64,000 nucleotides of DNA from Pinirhizobacter sp036499745 (lineage in GTDB: Bacteria; Pseudomonadota; Gammaproteobacteria; Xanthomonadales; Rhodanobacteraceae): assembly GCF_036499745.1 (NCBI RefSeq), contig NZ_DASYDG010000008.1:1-64000 (forward strand), read 5' to 3'. Both the position numbers and the translations under genes were made by a program. The notes below the pieces were generated by a model. The model saw only the letters and a program-made list of their open reading frames with translations. It ran no database searches and had not been told where the DNA came from. Shown here piece by piece: positions 49,393-58,674 of the stretch; position 1 is the stretch's first letter; the number at the start of each line of letters is the position of its first letter.

Positions 49393-50997
49393 TCAGGATG
49401 ACGGGATGGCCAGTACCGTACCCGCCCGTACCCCGCTGTCGGGAATCTGGTTGACCTGCCGCAGCGAGCCAACGCTCACGCCGTACTGTTGGGCGATACC
49501 GCGCAGCGTCTCACCCCGCGCGACACGGTGCAGATCGCGCACGTTGTCGTCGGCGCGGGCGATGTTCACGGCCTTCGCCGTGCGCCTGGCCGCGCTATTG
49601 GCGGCCTTGCTGGCAGCGGTCGCGGCACCGACCACGGGCGAGGCCTGTATCTGCGAGGCTGTCTCGACCACAGGCTCTGCCCGCTTTGCCACAGCCACCA
49701 GGTTGTTGCCATTGCGACGCGCGGCCTGGGCGGCGAACCAGGTGCCCGGGGGCGGCGTGTTGGCGAAGTAATTGCGGATGCCGCCGAGCACCGCCGTGGC
49801 CAGTGATTGCCGATGGGCGCTACTGCGTAGCTTGGTTTCTTCCGACGGGTTGGTGATGAAGGCCGTCTCGACCAGGATCGAGGGGACATCGGGTGAGCGC
49901 AACACCACGAAGTTGGCGCGTTCGACGTAACCACGATGGGTGGGACCGAGCTGGCCGATGGCCTTGAGTACGTTGTTGGCGATCGATTCGGAAGCCTGCA
50001 TGGCATAGCCCTGCTGCAGATCCAGCAGCACGGCGGCGAGCGTGTCGTCCTTGTCGTCCAGCGAGACGCCGCCGACGAGGTCGGCGCGGTTTTCACGATC
50101 GGCAAGCCACCGTGCTGCTTCGCTGGTCTTGCCACGCGGCGAGAGCACCCACACCGAGGAACCCCTGGCGTCGCTGTTCTTGAAGGCGTCGGCATGGATC
50201 GAAACGAAAAGGTCGGCGTTGTGCTCGCGGGCGATCTGGTAACGGCGCTTCAATGGGATGAAATAGTCGCCATTGCGCGTGAGCACGGCCTGCATACCGG
50301 GCTGCGCGTTGATCTGCGCGGCAAGTTCGCGCGCCACGTTCAGCGTGACGTCTTTCTCGAGCAGCCCCGTGGCACCACGGGCGCCGGAATCCTCGCCGCC
50401 GTGGCCGGCGTCCACCGCCACCACCACCTTGCGCTCACTGGCGGGCATCGATGCCACGGGAGCGGACGATGCGGTGGCGCGCCCGCGCTTGCCACTGGCG
50501 GTCGTTCGCGCTGGCGGGGCATCGCGAACGGCTACCGCTGAACTGGCATCGTCGTCGCTGTCGTCGTCATCGCTGGTGCCGGCGTTCTTCTGGCCGACCT
50601 TGGCCAGGGCCGGATCACCCGGATAGAGATCCAGCACCAGGCGGTAACCGTAGTCGCCCGCGGGCTTGACCAGGAAACTCTTCGGCCTGGCGGTGGGATC
50701 GAAATGCGCCACCACGCGGGCGCCCTTCCCCGGCACATCCAGGCCCTTGAACAGGCCCTGCGCACCCGGTGCGCGGAAACCCCCGGCGAGGCTCCCACCC
50801 GGAAGCTCGATAATCATGTCGCCCGGCTTGTCGCCCGGGGAAACCTTGTATCTGCCGTTGTCGGAAAGATCGAACACCACTCGCGTGTACTCAGGACCGG
50901 CCCAGACGCGGGCGGCCTTGATATCGGTGGCAACGGCGGGTTGGCTCGCGATGATGGCGAGGCAAGCGGCGGCAACGGTGGTGACGATTCCCCTCAT
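49393..50997 (-). CDS. amiC: N-acetylmuramoyl-L-alanine amidase (AmiC-like) with AMIN and LysM domains
   Basis: A 534-residue cell-wall amidase acting at the division septum. Signal peptide, then an AMIN domain (about 35-130; KAARVWAGPEYTRVVFDL), a Gly/Ala/Arg linker, the amidase domain (about 210-430), and a C-terminal LysM (RVARGETLRGIAQQYGVSVG). Zinc and catalytic residues are in VAVDAGHGGEDSGA, SIHADAF and ILVETAFITN. Of the AmiA/B/C set it is closest to AmiC by its AMIN domain and to AmiB by neighbourhood (between tsaE and mutL as in Escherichia coli). Confidence 0.94.
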   Translation of the reverse strand: MRGIVTTVAAACLAIIASQPAVATDIKAARVWAGPEYTRVVFDLSDNGRYKVSPGDKPGDMIIELPGGSLAGGFRAPGAQGLFKGLDVPGKGARVVAHFDPTARPKSFLVKPAGDYGYRLVLDLYPGDPALAKVGQKNAGTSDDDDSDDDASSAVAVRDAPPARTTASGKRGRATASSAPVASMPASERKVVVAVDAGHGGEDSGARGATGLLEKDVTLNVARELAAQINAQPGMQAVLTRNGDYFIPLKRRYQIAREHNADLFVSIHADAFKNSDARGSSVWVLSPRGKTSEAARWLADRENRADLVGGVSLDDKDDTLAAVLLDLQQGYAMQASESIANNVLKAIGQLGPTHRGYVERANFVVLRSPDVPSILVETAFITNPSEETKLRSSAHRQSLATAVLGGIRNYFANTPPPGTWFAAQAARRNGNNLVAVAKRAEPVVETASQIQASPVVGAATAASKAANSAARRTAKAVNIARADDNVRDLHRVARGETLRGIAQQYGVSVGSLRQVNQIPDSGVRAGTVLAIPSS

Positions 50998-51162
50998 GGC
51001 CGGGATTGAACTGCAACGGTCAGCTGAATGCAAGAGGAATTCCCTGATAAATCCATAACCTGCACATCATTCGTCAGCGTTCGTGCAGGAAGTGTCGCCA
51101 AGCGACGGTTTTCGATCAGGAGTCACCATGCCGGCGCGAGGTGATTTGCAGCGGAAAAACAA

Positions 51163-51615
51163 TCACTTAATTCCTTCAAGGAACCGATTGCCCCGTTTCG
51201 TGGCCGATTCGACACGCAATCGGCGGCCGCCGCCCTGATGGGCGAGGCGAAGATGGACATCGGCGGCCGGCAACGCGTCTGCGCCCCGCTCAGGCCACTC
51301 CACGAGCACCAGTGAAGCCTCGTCGGACAGCGCGTCGAGTCCGAGCCATTCCAGTTCACCGGGGTCGGCGATGCGATAGAGGTCCAGGTGCCAGGCAACC
51401 TGGCCGGGAAGGTCATAGGATTCCACCAGACTGTAGGTGGGACTCTTCACCCGCTCGCCCACGCCCAGTGCCTGCAGGAATGCCCGGGCAAAGGTGGTCT
51501 TGCCAGCGCCGAGGTCGCCATGCAGGTAAACCACCAGGCCGCCGTCGACACCGGCGGCCAGTATCTGGGCGATGCCTTGCGTGGCGGCTTCATCGGCCAG
51601 GACGATCTCACGCAT
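51163..51615 (-). CDS. tsaE: tRNA threonylcarbamoyl adenosine modification ATPase
   Basis: A 150-residue P-loop ATPase of the t6A machinery (with TsaB, TsaC, TsaD). The Walker A is YLHGDLGAGKTTFAR; SPTYSLVESY and HLDLYRI are the other hallmarks. The start at 51615 overlaps the nnr stop by eight bases. The 165-base gap on to amiC holds no gene. Confidence 0.95.
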   Translation of the reverse strand: MREIVLADEAATQGIAQILAAGVDGGLVVYLHGDLGAGKTTFARAFLQALGVGERVKSPTYSLVESYDLPGQVAWHLDLYRIADPGELEWLGLDALSDEASLVLVEWPERGADALPAADVHLRLAHQGGGRRLRVESATKRGNRFLEGIK

Positions 51616-53086
51616 GATCGATGCCATTGAGGACGGCACGCAGCGTGTCCAGCAGGTCCGTGGCCGCCATGCCTATTTCGCCCCCGCGCGCCACGAGGTC
51701 TCCCGCGCGCGCATGCACCGAGGTACCCAGGCACGCCGCATCGAATGGGTCACCGGGGCACTGTGCGAGCAGGCCGGCAATCACGCCGGTAAGGATGTCG
51801 CCCATGCCGCCGCTGGCCATGCCCGGATTGCCCCAGGGGCACACCTGCAGGCGCCCGTCGGGTGCGGCGACAATGCTGCCGGTACCCTTGAGCACCACCA
51901 CCGCCTGGTATTTCTCCGCGATGGCCGTGGCGGCAGCGAAGCGATCGGCCTGGACCTCACGGGTGTCACAACCGAGCAGCCGGCCGGCCTCGCCCGGGTG
52001 CGGGGTAAGGATGGTCGGTGTGCTGAAGCTGCGCGGATGCCTGGCCAGCATGTTCAGGCCATCGGCGTCGAGCACCATGGGCTTGCCGGCATCGAGCGCG
52101 GTCAGCCACAAGGCATGGCCCCATGCAGCCTGTCCAAGCCCCGGCCCCACGGCCAGTACGCTTGCCTTTCCCAGTGGCTGTTCGAGTGATTGCGGGCCGT
52201 CAGCTGCGCGCGGCATCAGTTCGGGCCGTGCCGCATGCAGCGCCACGATGTTCTCAGTCCGCGTGGCCACGCTTACCAGCCCCGCACCCACGCGCAATGC
52301 GGCGCTTGCGCACATCAGTACCGCACCGCCGGTGCCATGGTCACCACCGATGGCCAGCACGTGGCCGTACTGGCCCTTGTTCGACTGCCTCGGCCGGGGC
52401 GGCAACGCCCTGGGCTGCATGAGGATGGCCGATGGCAGCTGGTCGGCGATCACGCGCTCGTCCGCGCCCAGGCTCGCCAGTTCAAGCATGCCGACATGGT
52501 CGGCGGCTTCCTGGGTGAACATGCCTCGTTTGTGCGCAATGAAAGTTACCGTGGCATCAGCGCGCACGCAGGGGCCTGGTGTGGTGCCGGTGTCGGCGGA
52601 GAGCCCCGACGGGATGTCTACCGCAAGCACAGGCAAGCCGGCGGCATTGATAGCTTCGATGGCTTGGGCCATGACGTCGCCTGGCGGCCGCGACAGGCCC
52701 GTGCCGAGAAGGGCATCGACCAACAAGTCGGCACCGGCAAGGTCGAGCCTTGCCGAGACATCACCGCCGCCCTTGACGAAACGGTCGCGCGCTGCCCTGG
52801 CGTCTTCGGTTACCGGTTCCACCACGGCCACGACGCGCGAGGGAAGCCCTTCCTCGCGTGCACGCAGCGCCAGCAAATAGCCGTCGCCACCGTTGTTCCC
52901 GGGACCACACAGCACCACGATGCGCCGCGCTTCGGGCCATCGCCGTCGCAGGGCACGAAAGGCGGCATCGGCGGCACGCGCCATCAAGGTGGGGGAATCC
53001 ACCCCCAGGATGTGCATGGCCCGGGTATCGATGGCATGCGATTGGGCCGCGGTGAACAGTGCCGCGGCAAGCGTTGGCGTGGTCAT
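51608..53086 (-). CDS. nnr: Bifunctional NAD(P)H-hydrate epimerase / ADP-dependent dehydratase
   Basis: Repairs hydrated NAD(P)H. The N-terminal NnrE epimerase domain (about 1-210; VLCGPGNNGGDGYLLA, DIPSGLSADTG) is fused to the C-terminal NnrD dehydratase (about 225-490; ILTPHPGEAGRLLG, VLKGTGSIVA, NPGMASGGMGDILTGV). I chose the ATG at 53086 (MTTPTLAAALFTA); another ATG nine bases earlier is possible, and neither has a strong ribosome binding site. Order nnr-tsaE-amiC-mutL with divergent queG is the classical one. Confidence 0.95.
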   Translation of the reverse strand: MTTPTLAAALFTAAQSHAIDTRAMHILGVDSPTLMARAADAAFRALRRRWPEARRIVVLCGPGNNGGDGYLLALRAREEGLPSRVVAVVEPVTEDARAARDRFVKGGGDVSARLDLAGADLLVDALLGTGLSRPPGDVMAQAIEAINAAGLPVLAVDIPSGLSADTGTTPGPCVRADATVTFIAHKRGMFTQEAADHVGMLELASLGADERVIADQLPSAILMQPRALPPRPRQSNKGQYGHVLAIGGDHGTGGAVLMCASAALRVGAGLVSVATRTENIVALHAARPELMPRAADGPQSLEQPLGKASVLAVGPGLGQAAWGHALWLTALDAGKPMVLDADGLNMLARHPRSFSTPTILTPHPGEAGRLLGCDTREVQADRFAAATAIAEKYQAVVVLKGTGSIVAAPDGRLQVCPWGNPGMASGGMGDILTGVIAGLLAQCPGDPFDAACLGTSVHARAGDLVARGGEIGMAATDLLDTLRAVLNGIDHA

Positions 53087-53175
53087 GGCGGCCATTATAG
53101 GGAGGCTGGCCGTGACGATGATTGCAAAACGGAACTTTGCGCAGGACGGCCGGCCCGATTCACTACAATGCACCC

Positions 53176-54243
53176 ATGGACTATCGGAAGCTGGCCGACG
53201 ACATCAGGCTTTGGGCAAGCGAGCTCGGCTTCGCCGAGGCCGGCATTTCAGGCACATCGCTGGGCGATGACGAAACCCACCTTCAGCGCTGGCTGGACGA
53301 CGGCCATCATGGGGAAATGGACTACATGGCGCGCCATGGCTCGAAGCGAAGCCGCCCGGCGGAACTGGAGCCTGACACGCAACGAGTGATCTCCGTACGC
53401 ATGGACTACGTGCCGCCAGGCACGCAGCATGCCTGGCCGGTGATCGCCGACGGCGAACTGGGGTACGTGGCCCGCTATGCACTTGGCCGCGACTACCACA
53501 AGCTCATGCGCAACCGCCTGCAGAAGCTCGCCGGGCGCATCGGCGAGGTCGTGGGGGATTTCGGCTATCGCGCCTATGTGGATTCCGCCCCGGTGCTGGA
53601 GAAAGCCCTGGCACGCAACGCGGGGCTTGGGTGGATCGGCAAGCACACGGTGCTGATCAACCGCCATGCCGGTTCCTATTTCTTCCTTGGCGAGCTCTAC
53701 ACCGACCTGCCGCTGCCCGTGGATACGGCAGCCACGGCACACTGCGGGACCTGCCGCCGATGCATCGACATCTGTCCGACGCAGGCGATCGTGGGGCCCT
53801 ACCGCCTGGATGCGCGGCGTTGCATTTCGTATCTCACGATCGAACTGCGCGGCAGCATCCCGGAGGACCTGCGCAAGCCGATGGGCAACCGTATCTTCGG
53901 CTGCGACGATTGCCAGTTGATATGCCCGTGGAACAAGTTCGCGCAGGAAACCACCGAGCCTGACTTCGCGCCACGGCACAGCCTGGATGGCGCGAAGCTC
54001 ACATCACTATTCGCCTGGAGCGAGGAGGAATTCCTCTCGCGTACCGAAGGCATGGCGATACGGCGCACCGGTTACGAAGGATGGTTGCGCAACATCGCCG
54101 TCGCGTTGGGCAATGCACCGACGTCCGATGATGTCGTCCGTGCGCTTGAAGCGCGCCAACTGGATGCATCGGACATGGTGCGTGAGCACGTCGCCTGGGC
54201 ACTGGCGGAGCACGCCACGCACGGCAACGCTGCCAGGCCCTAA
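53176..54243 (+). CDS. queG: Epoxyqueuosine reductase
   Basis: Cobalamin- and Fe-S-dependent last enzyme of queuosine synthesis, 355 residues. The N-terminal domain binds cobalamin (ISVRMDYVPPG, RDYHKLMRNRL). Two [4Fe-4S] motifs are CGTCRRCIDICPTQAI and CDDCQLICPWN. The C-terminal part has HEAT-like repeats (WLRNIAVALGNA). The start at 53176 matches the family N-terminus MDYRKLA. Its end overlaps pgi by four bases (convergent). Confidence 0.96.
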   Translation: MDYRKLADDIRLWASELGFAEAGISGTSLGDDETHLQRWLDDGHHGEMDYMARHGSKRSRPAELEPDTQRVISVRMDYVPPGTQHAWPVIADGELGYVARYALGRDYHKLMRNRLQKLAGRIGEVVGDFGYRAYVDSAPVLEKALARNAGLGWIGKHTVLINRHAGSYFFLGELYTDLPLPVDTAATAHCGTCRRCIDICPTQAIVGPYRLDARRCISYLTIELRGSIPEDLRKPMGNRIFGCDDCQLICPWNKFAQETTEPDFAPRHSLDGAKLTSLFAWSEEEFLSRTEGMAIRRTGYEGWLRNIAVALGNAPTSDDVVRALEARQLDASDMVREHVAWALAEHATHGNAARP

Positions 54244-55856
54244 CGCCGCGCGGCGATTTCCTCGATCAGCGCCTGCGTGGATGCGTCGAAGGCATGCTCG
54301 GACTTGCCCTTCAATGCCGGCTGGATCTGCTGGGCAATCACCTTGCCAAGCTCCACGCCCCATTGGTCGAAGGCATTGATGCCCCAAAGGTGGCCCAGCA
54401 TGAACACCTTGTGTTCGTAGAGGGAAATGAGCGCACCCAGGGTTTCGGGGGTGAGCGCATCGAGCAGGATCACAGTGCTTGGACGATCACCGGCGAACGT
54501 GCGCTGGGCAGCAATGGCACGATCGCCGTCTTTCGATTCGGCCATGGCTTCATCGAAGGTCTTGCCCAGCGCCAGCGCGGCCGCCTGCGCCAGCAGGTTC
54601 GACAACAGCACGCGGTGGTTTTCTTCGAGCTTGTGGCCGGGCTTGACGATGCCGATGAACTCCAGCGGCACGATATCGGTGCCCTGGTGCAACGCCTGGA
54701 AATACGCATGTTGCGCGTTGGTGCCGATGCTGCCCCACACCACCGGCACGGTGGGCTGGGTTACCTGCTCGCCCGCAGGCGTAACGTGCTTGCCCAGGCT
54801 CTCCATTTCCAGCTGCTGCAGGTACGAAGGTAGATCAATCAGCGGATCGACATAGGGCACGACGGCGCGGCTGGTGCTGCCGCGCACGTTTCGGTTCCAT
54901 ATTTCGGCAATGGCCAGTTGCACCGGCAGGTTCTCCTGCCATGGGGTGCTGCGGAAATGATCGTCGATCATCGCGGCGCCAGCGAGCAACGCCCGGAAGT
55001 GCGACATGCCCACGGCAAAGGCAATTGATAGCCCGACCGCCGACCAAAGCGAATACCTGCCGCCGACGAAGTCCCACATCGGCAGCACTTTCTCGGCAGG
55101 AATACCCCAGTCGGCGGCGGCCTTCGTGTTGGAGCTGACCGAGATGAAATGACCGGCGGCCTTCTTGATGTCGCCGCCATAAATGGTGGCGATCCAGTCG
55201 CGCAGCACGTTGCCGTTGAGCAGGGTTTCCTGGGTATTGAAGCTCTTCGATACCAACAGCACGATCGTGGTTTTCGGATCGAGCGTTTTCATCAGGCCAT
55301 CGGCGGCATGGCCGTCGACGTTGGTAAGGAAATGGTTGCGAAGCTTCGGCACGTGGAATTGCGCCAGGGCGTCGACGGCCAGGCGGGGGCCAAGGTCCGA
55401 TCCGCCGATGCCCACGTTGACGACATCGGTAATGGTGGCCGGCAGGCCGACATCCGGCCCCTTGCCGGCATGCACCGCGCCGACGATCGCCTCAATGCGC
55501 TTGAGCGTGGATTCGATCTCTTCGAGGTCGGCTGCGGGCGCGGGCGACTTCAGCTTCGAGCCACCGGCGCGCAGCGCCGTATGCAGCACGGCGCGGTCTT
55601 CGGAAGTGTTGATGTGTGCACCAGCGAACATTGCGTCGCGGGCGGCTTCCCAGTTCGTACCCTGTACATAGGCGCCCACGGCGTCGAGCGCGGCAAGGTC
55701 GAGCTTCTGGCGGGAGAGATCCAGCAGTACCGGCCCTACCCGCTTGCGCAGGCGGTCGCCCCGCGCCTTGTCCTTGAGCAAGTCCCGCAGGTGCGTGTTG
55801 GCGAGGCGGGACGCGTGCTCGGCAAATGCTGGCACGCGATCGGTGGTGGCATCCAT
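54240..55856 (-). CDS. pgi: Glucose-6-phosphate isomerase
   Basis: Interconverts glucose-6-phosphate and fructose-6-phosphate; 538 residues, usual length. Signatures are NVGIGGSDLGP, VSKSFNTQETLLN, VGGRYSLWSAVGLSIA, GSIGTNAQHAYFQALHQG with the catalytic Glu/His region, and the C-terminal GINAFDQWGVELGK with the catalytic Lys. It follows panD by 65 bases on the same strand, possibly the tail of the pan cluster transcript. Confidence 0.97.
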   Translation of the reverse strand: MDATTDRVPAFAEHASRLANTHLRDLLKDKARGDRLRKRVGPVLLDLSRQKLDLAALDAVGAYVQGTNWEAARDAMFAGAHINTSEDRAVLHTALRAGGSKLKSPAPAADLEEIESTLKRIEAIVGAVHAGKGPDVGLPATITDVVNVGIGGSDLGPRLAVDALAQFHVPKLRNHFLTNVDGHAADGLMKTLDPKTTIVLLVSKSFNTQETLLNGNVLRDWIATIYGGDIKKAAGHFISVSSNTKAAADWGIPAEKVLPMWDFVGGRYSLWSAVGLSIAFAVGMSHFRALLAGAAMIDDHFRSTPWQENLPVQLAIAEIWNRNVRGSTSRAVVPYVDPLIDLPSYLQQLEMESLGKHVTPAGEQVTQPTVPVVWGSIGTNAQHAYFQALHQGTDIVPLEFIGIVKPGHKLEENHRVLLSNLLAQAAALALGKTFDEAMAESKDGDRAIAAQRTFAGDRPSTVILLDALTPETLGALISLYEHKVFMLGHLWGINAFDQWGVELGKVIAQQIQPALKGKSEHAFDASTQALIEEIAARR

Positions 55857-55921
55857 GGGAGGCTCCGGACAAGTGACGGTAAGCCTCCGATGGTAGCGCA
55901 GCGAACTTGACGAAAACGTCG

Positions 55922-56302
55922 CTACGCGGCCTGTTTGGGAATCGAATGATTGGTGTGCGTGATGCGGTTATCGCGGTCGACGTAAACCATGGTCGGCTTG
56001 AACACGGCAAGCTCGACCTCGGACAGGCCCACGAAGGCAGCGATGATCACCAGGTCGCCCGGCTGGGCGCGGTGCGCGGCGCTGCCGTTCACCGAGATAA
56101 TGCCCGAGCCTTCCTGGGCACGCAGCGCGTAGGTGGTAAAACGCTGGCCGTTGTTGATGTTCCAGCAGTGGATCTGCTCGTACTCGCGGATGCCCGACGC
56201 GTCCAGCAGGTTGCCGTCGATGGCGATGGAGCCTTCGTAGTGGAGCTCGGCGTGGGTCACCGTGGCGCGGTGGATCTTGGCCTTGAGCATGTTCAGGTGC
56301 AT
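55922..56302 (-). CDS. panD: Aspartate 1-decarboxylase proenzyme
   Basis: Makes beta-alanine for pantothenate. The 126 residues contain the self-processing site Gly24-Ser25 in HYEGSIAID, which yields the pyruvoyl group. Lys9 (MLKAKIHR), Tyr58-type and Arg54-type residues (FTTYALR) are as in the family. Close to panC and panB on the same strand. A PanZ-type activator is not visible here. Confidence 0.97.
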   Translation of the reverse strand: MHLNMLKAKIHRATVTHAELHYEGSIAIDGNLLDASGIREYEQIHCWNINNGQRFTTYALRAQEGSGIISVNGSAAHRAQPGDLVIIAAFVGLSEVELAVFKPTMVYVDRDNRITHTNHSIPKQAA

Positions 56303-56427
56303 GGAAAAGTCCGGGGGTGCGGATAGGCGTTAAAAGGTGCGCAGTGTATCGGCATGCGCTGGCGAAAGGTTAAGCAGCGCCAGTCGGGCCAGAAGATGGG
56401 GACCGGGCCTTGTCGATCAAGGGGATA

Positions 56428-57273
56428 TCAGTCAAATGGCAGGTTGTCGATCAGGCGGGTGCTGCCCAGCCTGGCGGCGGCCAGGGCCACCAGACCCGTG
56501 CGTTCGTCATCAGCGGGCTCGGCTAAGTCTTCTTCCCGGCGGATCACGATGTAGTCGGGCACGAATCCGGCCCGCTGCAGGCGGGCGGACGCGGCCTGCT
56601 CGATGGCCAGGCGGGCGTGGCCCTGACCGAACAGCGCCTTCATCTGCTTCAGCGCCGCCGCCAGCTGGGGCGCGCGGGTCTGCTCGGCGGGGGTGAGGTA
56701 CTGGTTGCGCGAGCTCAGTGCCAGACCATCGGCATCGCGCAGGGTAGCTCCTGCCATCACCTTCACCGGCAGGGCCAGGTCGCGCACCATCCGCTCGATC
56801 ACCTTCAGTTGCTGGAAATCCTTCTGACCGAACACCGCGATGTCGGGCTGGACCAGGCTGAAGAGCTTGTTCACCACGGTGGCCACGCCATCAAAATGCC
56901 CCGGCCGGTGGGCGCCTTCGAGTGTTTCGCTCACACCAGGCACATGGATGCTGACGCTGTTTTCAGCGCCGAACGGATAGAGCGTGGACACTTCCGGTGC
57001 GAACAGCAGGTCGATATCCAGTTCCGCCAGGCCGGCCTGGTCTTGCGCCATGGTGCGCGGGTAGCGCTCGAAATCCTCACCCGGCCCGAACTGGGTGGGA
57101 TTGACGAAAATGCTCGCTACCACGCGATCGGTGCGGGCGCGGGCCAGCTTCAGCAGCGAGTGGTGGCCCGCGTGCAGGTTACCCATGGTCGGCACGAAGC
57201 CGATGGTCTGGCCCGCCTGGCGCCAGCCGCGGACCATGGCCCGCAGGGCGGCGGCGTCTTGCACGGTTTGCAT
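56428..57273 (-). CDS. panC: Pantothenate synthetase
   Basis: Joins pantoate and beta-alanine using ATP; 281 residues. The HIGH-like motif is FVPTMGNLHAGHHSLL; VFGQKDFQQLKVI and LSSRNQYL are the other nucleotide-binding signatures. It lies nine bases after panB. A gap of 125 bases with no gene separates it from panD. Confidence 0.97.
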   Translation of the reverse strand: MQTVQDAAALRAMVRGWRQAGQTIGFVPTMGNLHAGHHSLLKLARARTDRVVASIFVNPTQFGPGEDFERYPRTMAQDQAGLAELDIDLLFAPEVSTLYPFGAENSVSIHVPGVSETLEGAHRPGHFDGVATVVNKLFSLVQPDIAVFGQKDFQQLKVIERMVRDLALPVKVMAGATLRDADGLALSSRNQYLTPAEQTRAPQLAAALKQMKALFGQGHARLAIEQAASARLQRAGFVPDYIVIRREEDLAEPADDERTGLVALAAARLGSTRLIDNLPFD

Positions 57274-57282
57274 AAGACTCTT

Positions 57283-58122
57283 CTAGAAGCTGTGTTCGGG
57301 AGCAGGGAAGGCGCCGCTGCGCACATCCTTCGCATAGGCGTCGATCGCCGCTGCCACACTGTCACGCCCGGCAAGGAAATCCTTGCTGAACCGGGGTCGC
57401 TTGCCGGGAGTAAGGCCCAGCATGTCGTAGACCACCAGCACCTGGCCATCACAGCCGGCGCCCGCGCCGATGCCGATCACCGGGATATCCAGCTCCGCGG
57501 TGATGCGCCCGGCCAAGGCCGAAGGAACGCACTCCAGGACAAGCATGTCGGCTCCGGCGCGTTGCACCGCGTGAGCATCGGCCATAAGACGTGCCGCGGC
57601 TTCTTCACCCTTGCCCTGCACCCTGTAGCCGCCGAACTTGTGTACCGACTGCGGGGTAAGGCCCAGGTGCGCGCATACCGGAATGGCCCGGTCGGCCAGG
57701 GCGGCGATCACTTCGCAGATGTGCCCGGCGCCCTCGATCTTCACCATCGCAGCGCCTCCCTCGGCCACCAGGCGCGTGGCCGTGGCCATGGCCGTTGCCA
57801 CGTCGCGGTCGCTCATGAAGGGAAGGTCCGCCACCAGCAAGGTGGACTTCAACCCCCGGGACACCGCAGCCGTGTGGTAGACCATGTGATCGACCGTTAC
57901 CGGCAACGTGCTGCCATGCCCCTGCACCACCATGCCCAACGAATCGCCCACCAGGGCGACGTCGATCCCGGCCGCCTCCAGTTGCGCGGCAAAGCTCGCG
58001 TCGTAGGCGGTCAACATGGTGATGCGGGTTTTCTCCTGCTTCATGGCCCGCAGGGCGGGCACCGTCACGGCCTTGCGCGCGGGGACATTCGAATCTTGCG
58101 CGTACACGTGGCGCTCCGTCAT
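57283..58122 (-). CDS. panB: Ketopantoate hydroxymethyltransferase
   Basis: First step of pantothenate synthesis: transfers a hydroxymethyl group from methylenetetrahydrofolate to ketoisovalerate. The 279 residues have MLTAYDASFAAQLEAAGID, the metal-binding aspartates (VGDSLGM), the catalytic Glu in LECVP and GIGAGAGCDGQVLV. The start at 58122 (MTERHVYAQ) precedes the conserved region with usual spacing; the frame to 58161 is less likely. Confidence 0.95.
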   Translation of the reverse strand: MTERHVYAQDSNVPARKAVTVPALRAMKQEKTRITMLTAYDASFAAQLEAAGIDVALVGDSLGMVVQGHGSTLPVTVDHMVYHTAAVSRGLKSTLLVADLPFMSDRDVATAMATATRLVAEGGAAMVKIEGAGHICEVIAALADRAIPVCAHLGLTPQSVHKFGGYRVQGKGEEAAARLMADAHAVQRAGADMLVLECVPSALAGRITAELDIPVIGIGAGAGCDGQVLVVYDMLGLTPGKRPRFSKDFLAGRDSVAAAIDAYAKDVRSGAFPAPEHSF

Positions 58123-58180
58123 GAAGTTGAAACGAAGGATTATCCTGCCGCAACGCAGCAAAGCTCAAGGACGGCGTGCG

Positions 58181-58672
58181 TCAGCCCAGGCGCTCACAAC
58201 CGGTAGCATCTACCCGGGCCATTAGCGACGCCACCGTCCCCTGCCCCGGGACCTCAAGCTCCGGATCGATGTCGGCCAGCGGCAGCAGCACGAAGGCGCG
58301 GCTTCCGATGCGCGGGTGCGGGAGCTGCAGATGCGGCACGTCGCATACCGTATCGCCGTAAAGCAGCAAGTCCAGGTCGAGCGTGCGCGGGCCCCAGCGC
58401 ACGCCTGGCCGGATCCGGCCAAAGGCGCGTTCGGTGGCCAGCAAGGCTTCGAGAAGGTCCGGGGCGGTAAGCCGGGTGCGCAGGCGCACCGCGGCGTTGA
58501 CGTAATCGGGTTGGGGTACCGGCCCCCAGGGCGGAGACCGGTAATCAGCCGAGCGGATGAGCAGCTCGCATCCGGGCAGACCCCCCAGGGCCTGGATGGC
58601 CTGGGCAATGGTGGCGCGGGAATCACCCAGGTTACTGCCCAGTCCCACATGGGCAAGCACGGCCACCGGCAT
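58181..58672 (-). CDS. folK: 2-amino-4-hydroxy-6-hydroxymethyldihydropteridine pyrophosphokinase
   Basis: Folate-pathway kinase (HPPK), 163 residues. Signatures are HVGLGSNLGDSRATIAQA, GPVPQPDYVNAAVRL, and the metal/ATP motif WGPRTLDLDLLLYGD followed by LPHPRI. The start lies two bases after the pcnB stop, so they are coupled. The order pcnB-folK-panB-panC-panD is the Escherichia coli order. Confidence 0.96.
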   Translation of the reverse strand: MPVAVLAHVGLGSNLGDSRATIAQAIQALGGLPGCELLIRSADYRSPPWGPVPQPDYVNAAVRLRTRLTAPDLLEALLATERAFGRIRPGVRWGPRTLDLDLLLYGDTVCDVPHLQLPHPRIGSRAFVLLPLADIDPELEVPGQGTVASLMARVDATGCERLG

Positions 58673-58674
58673 GG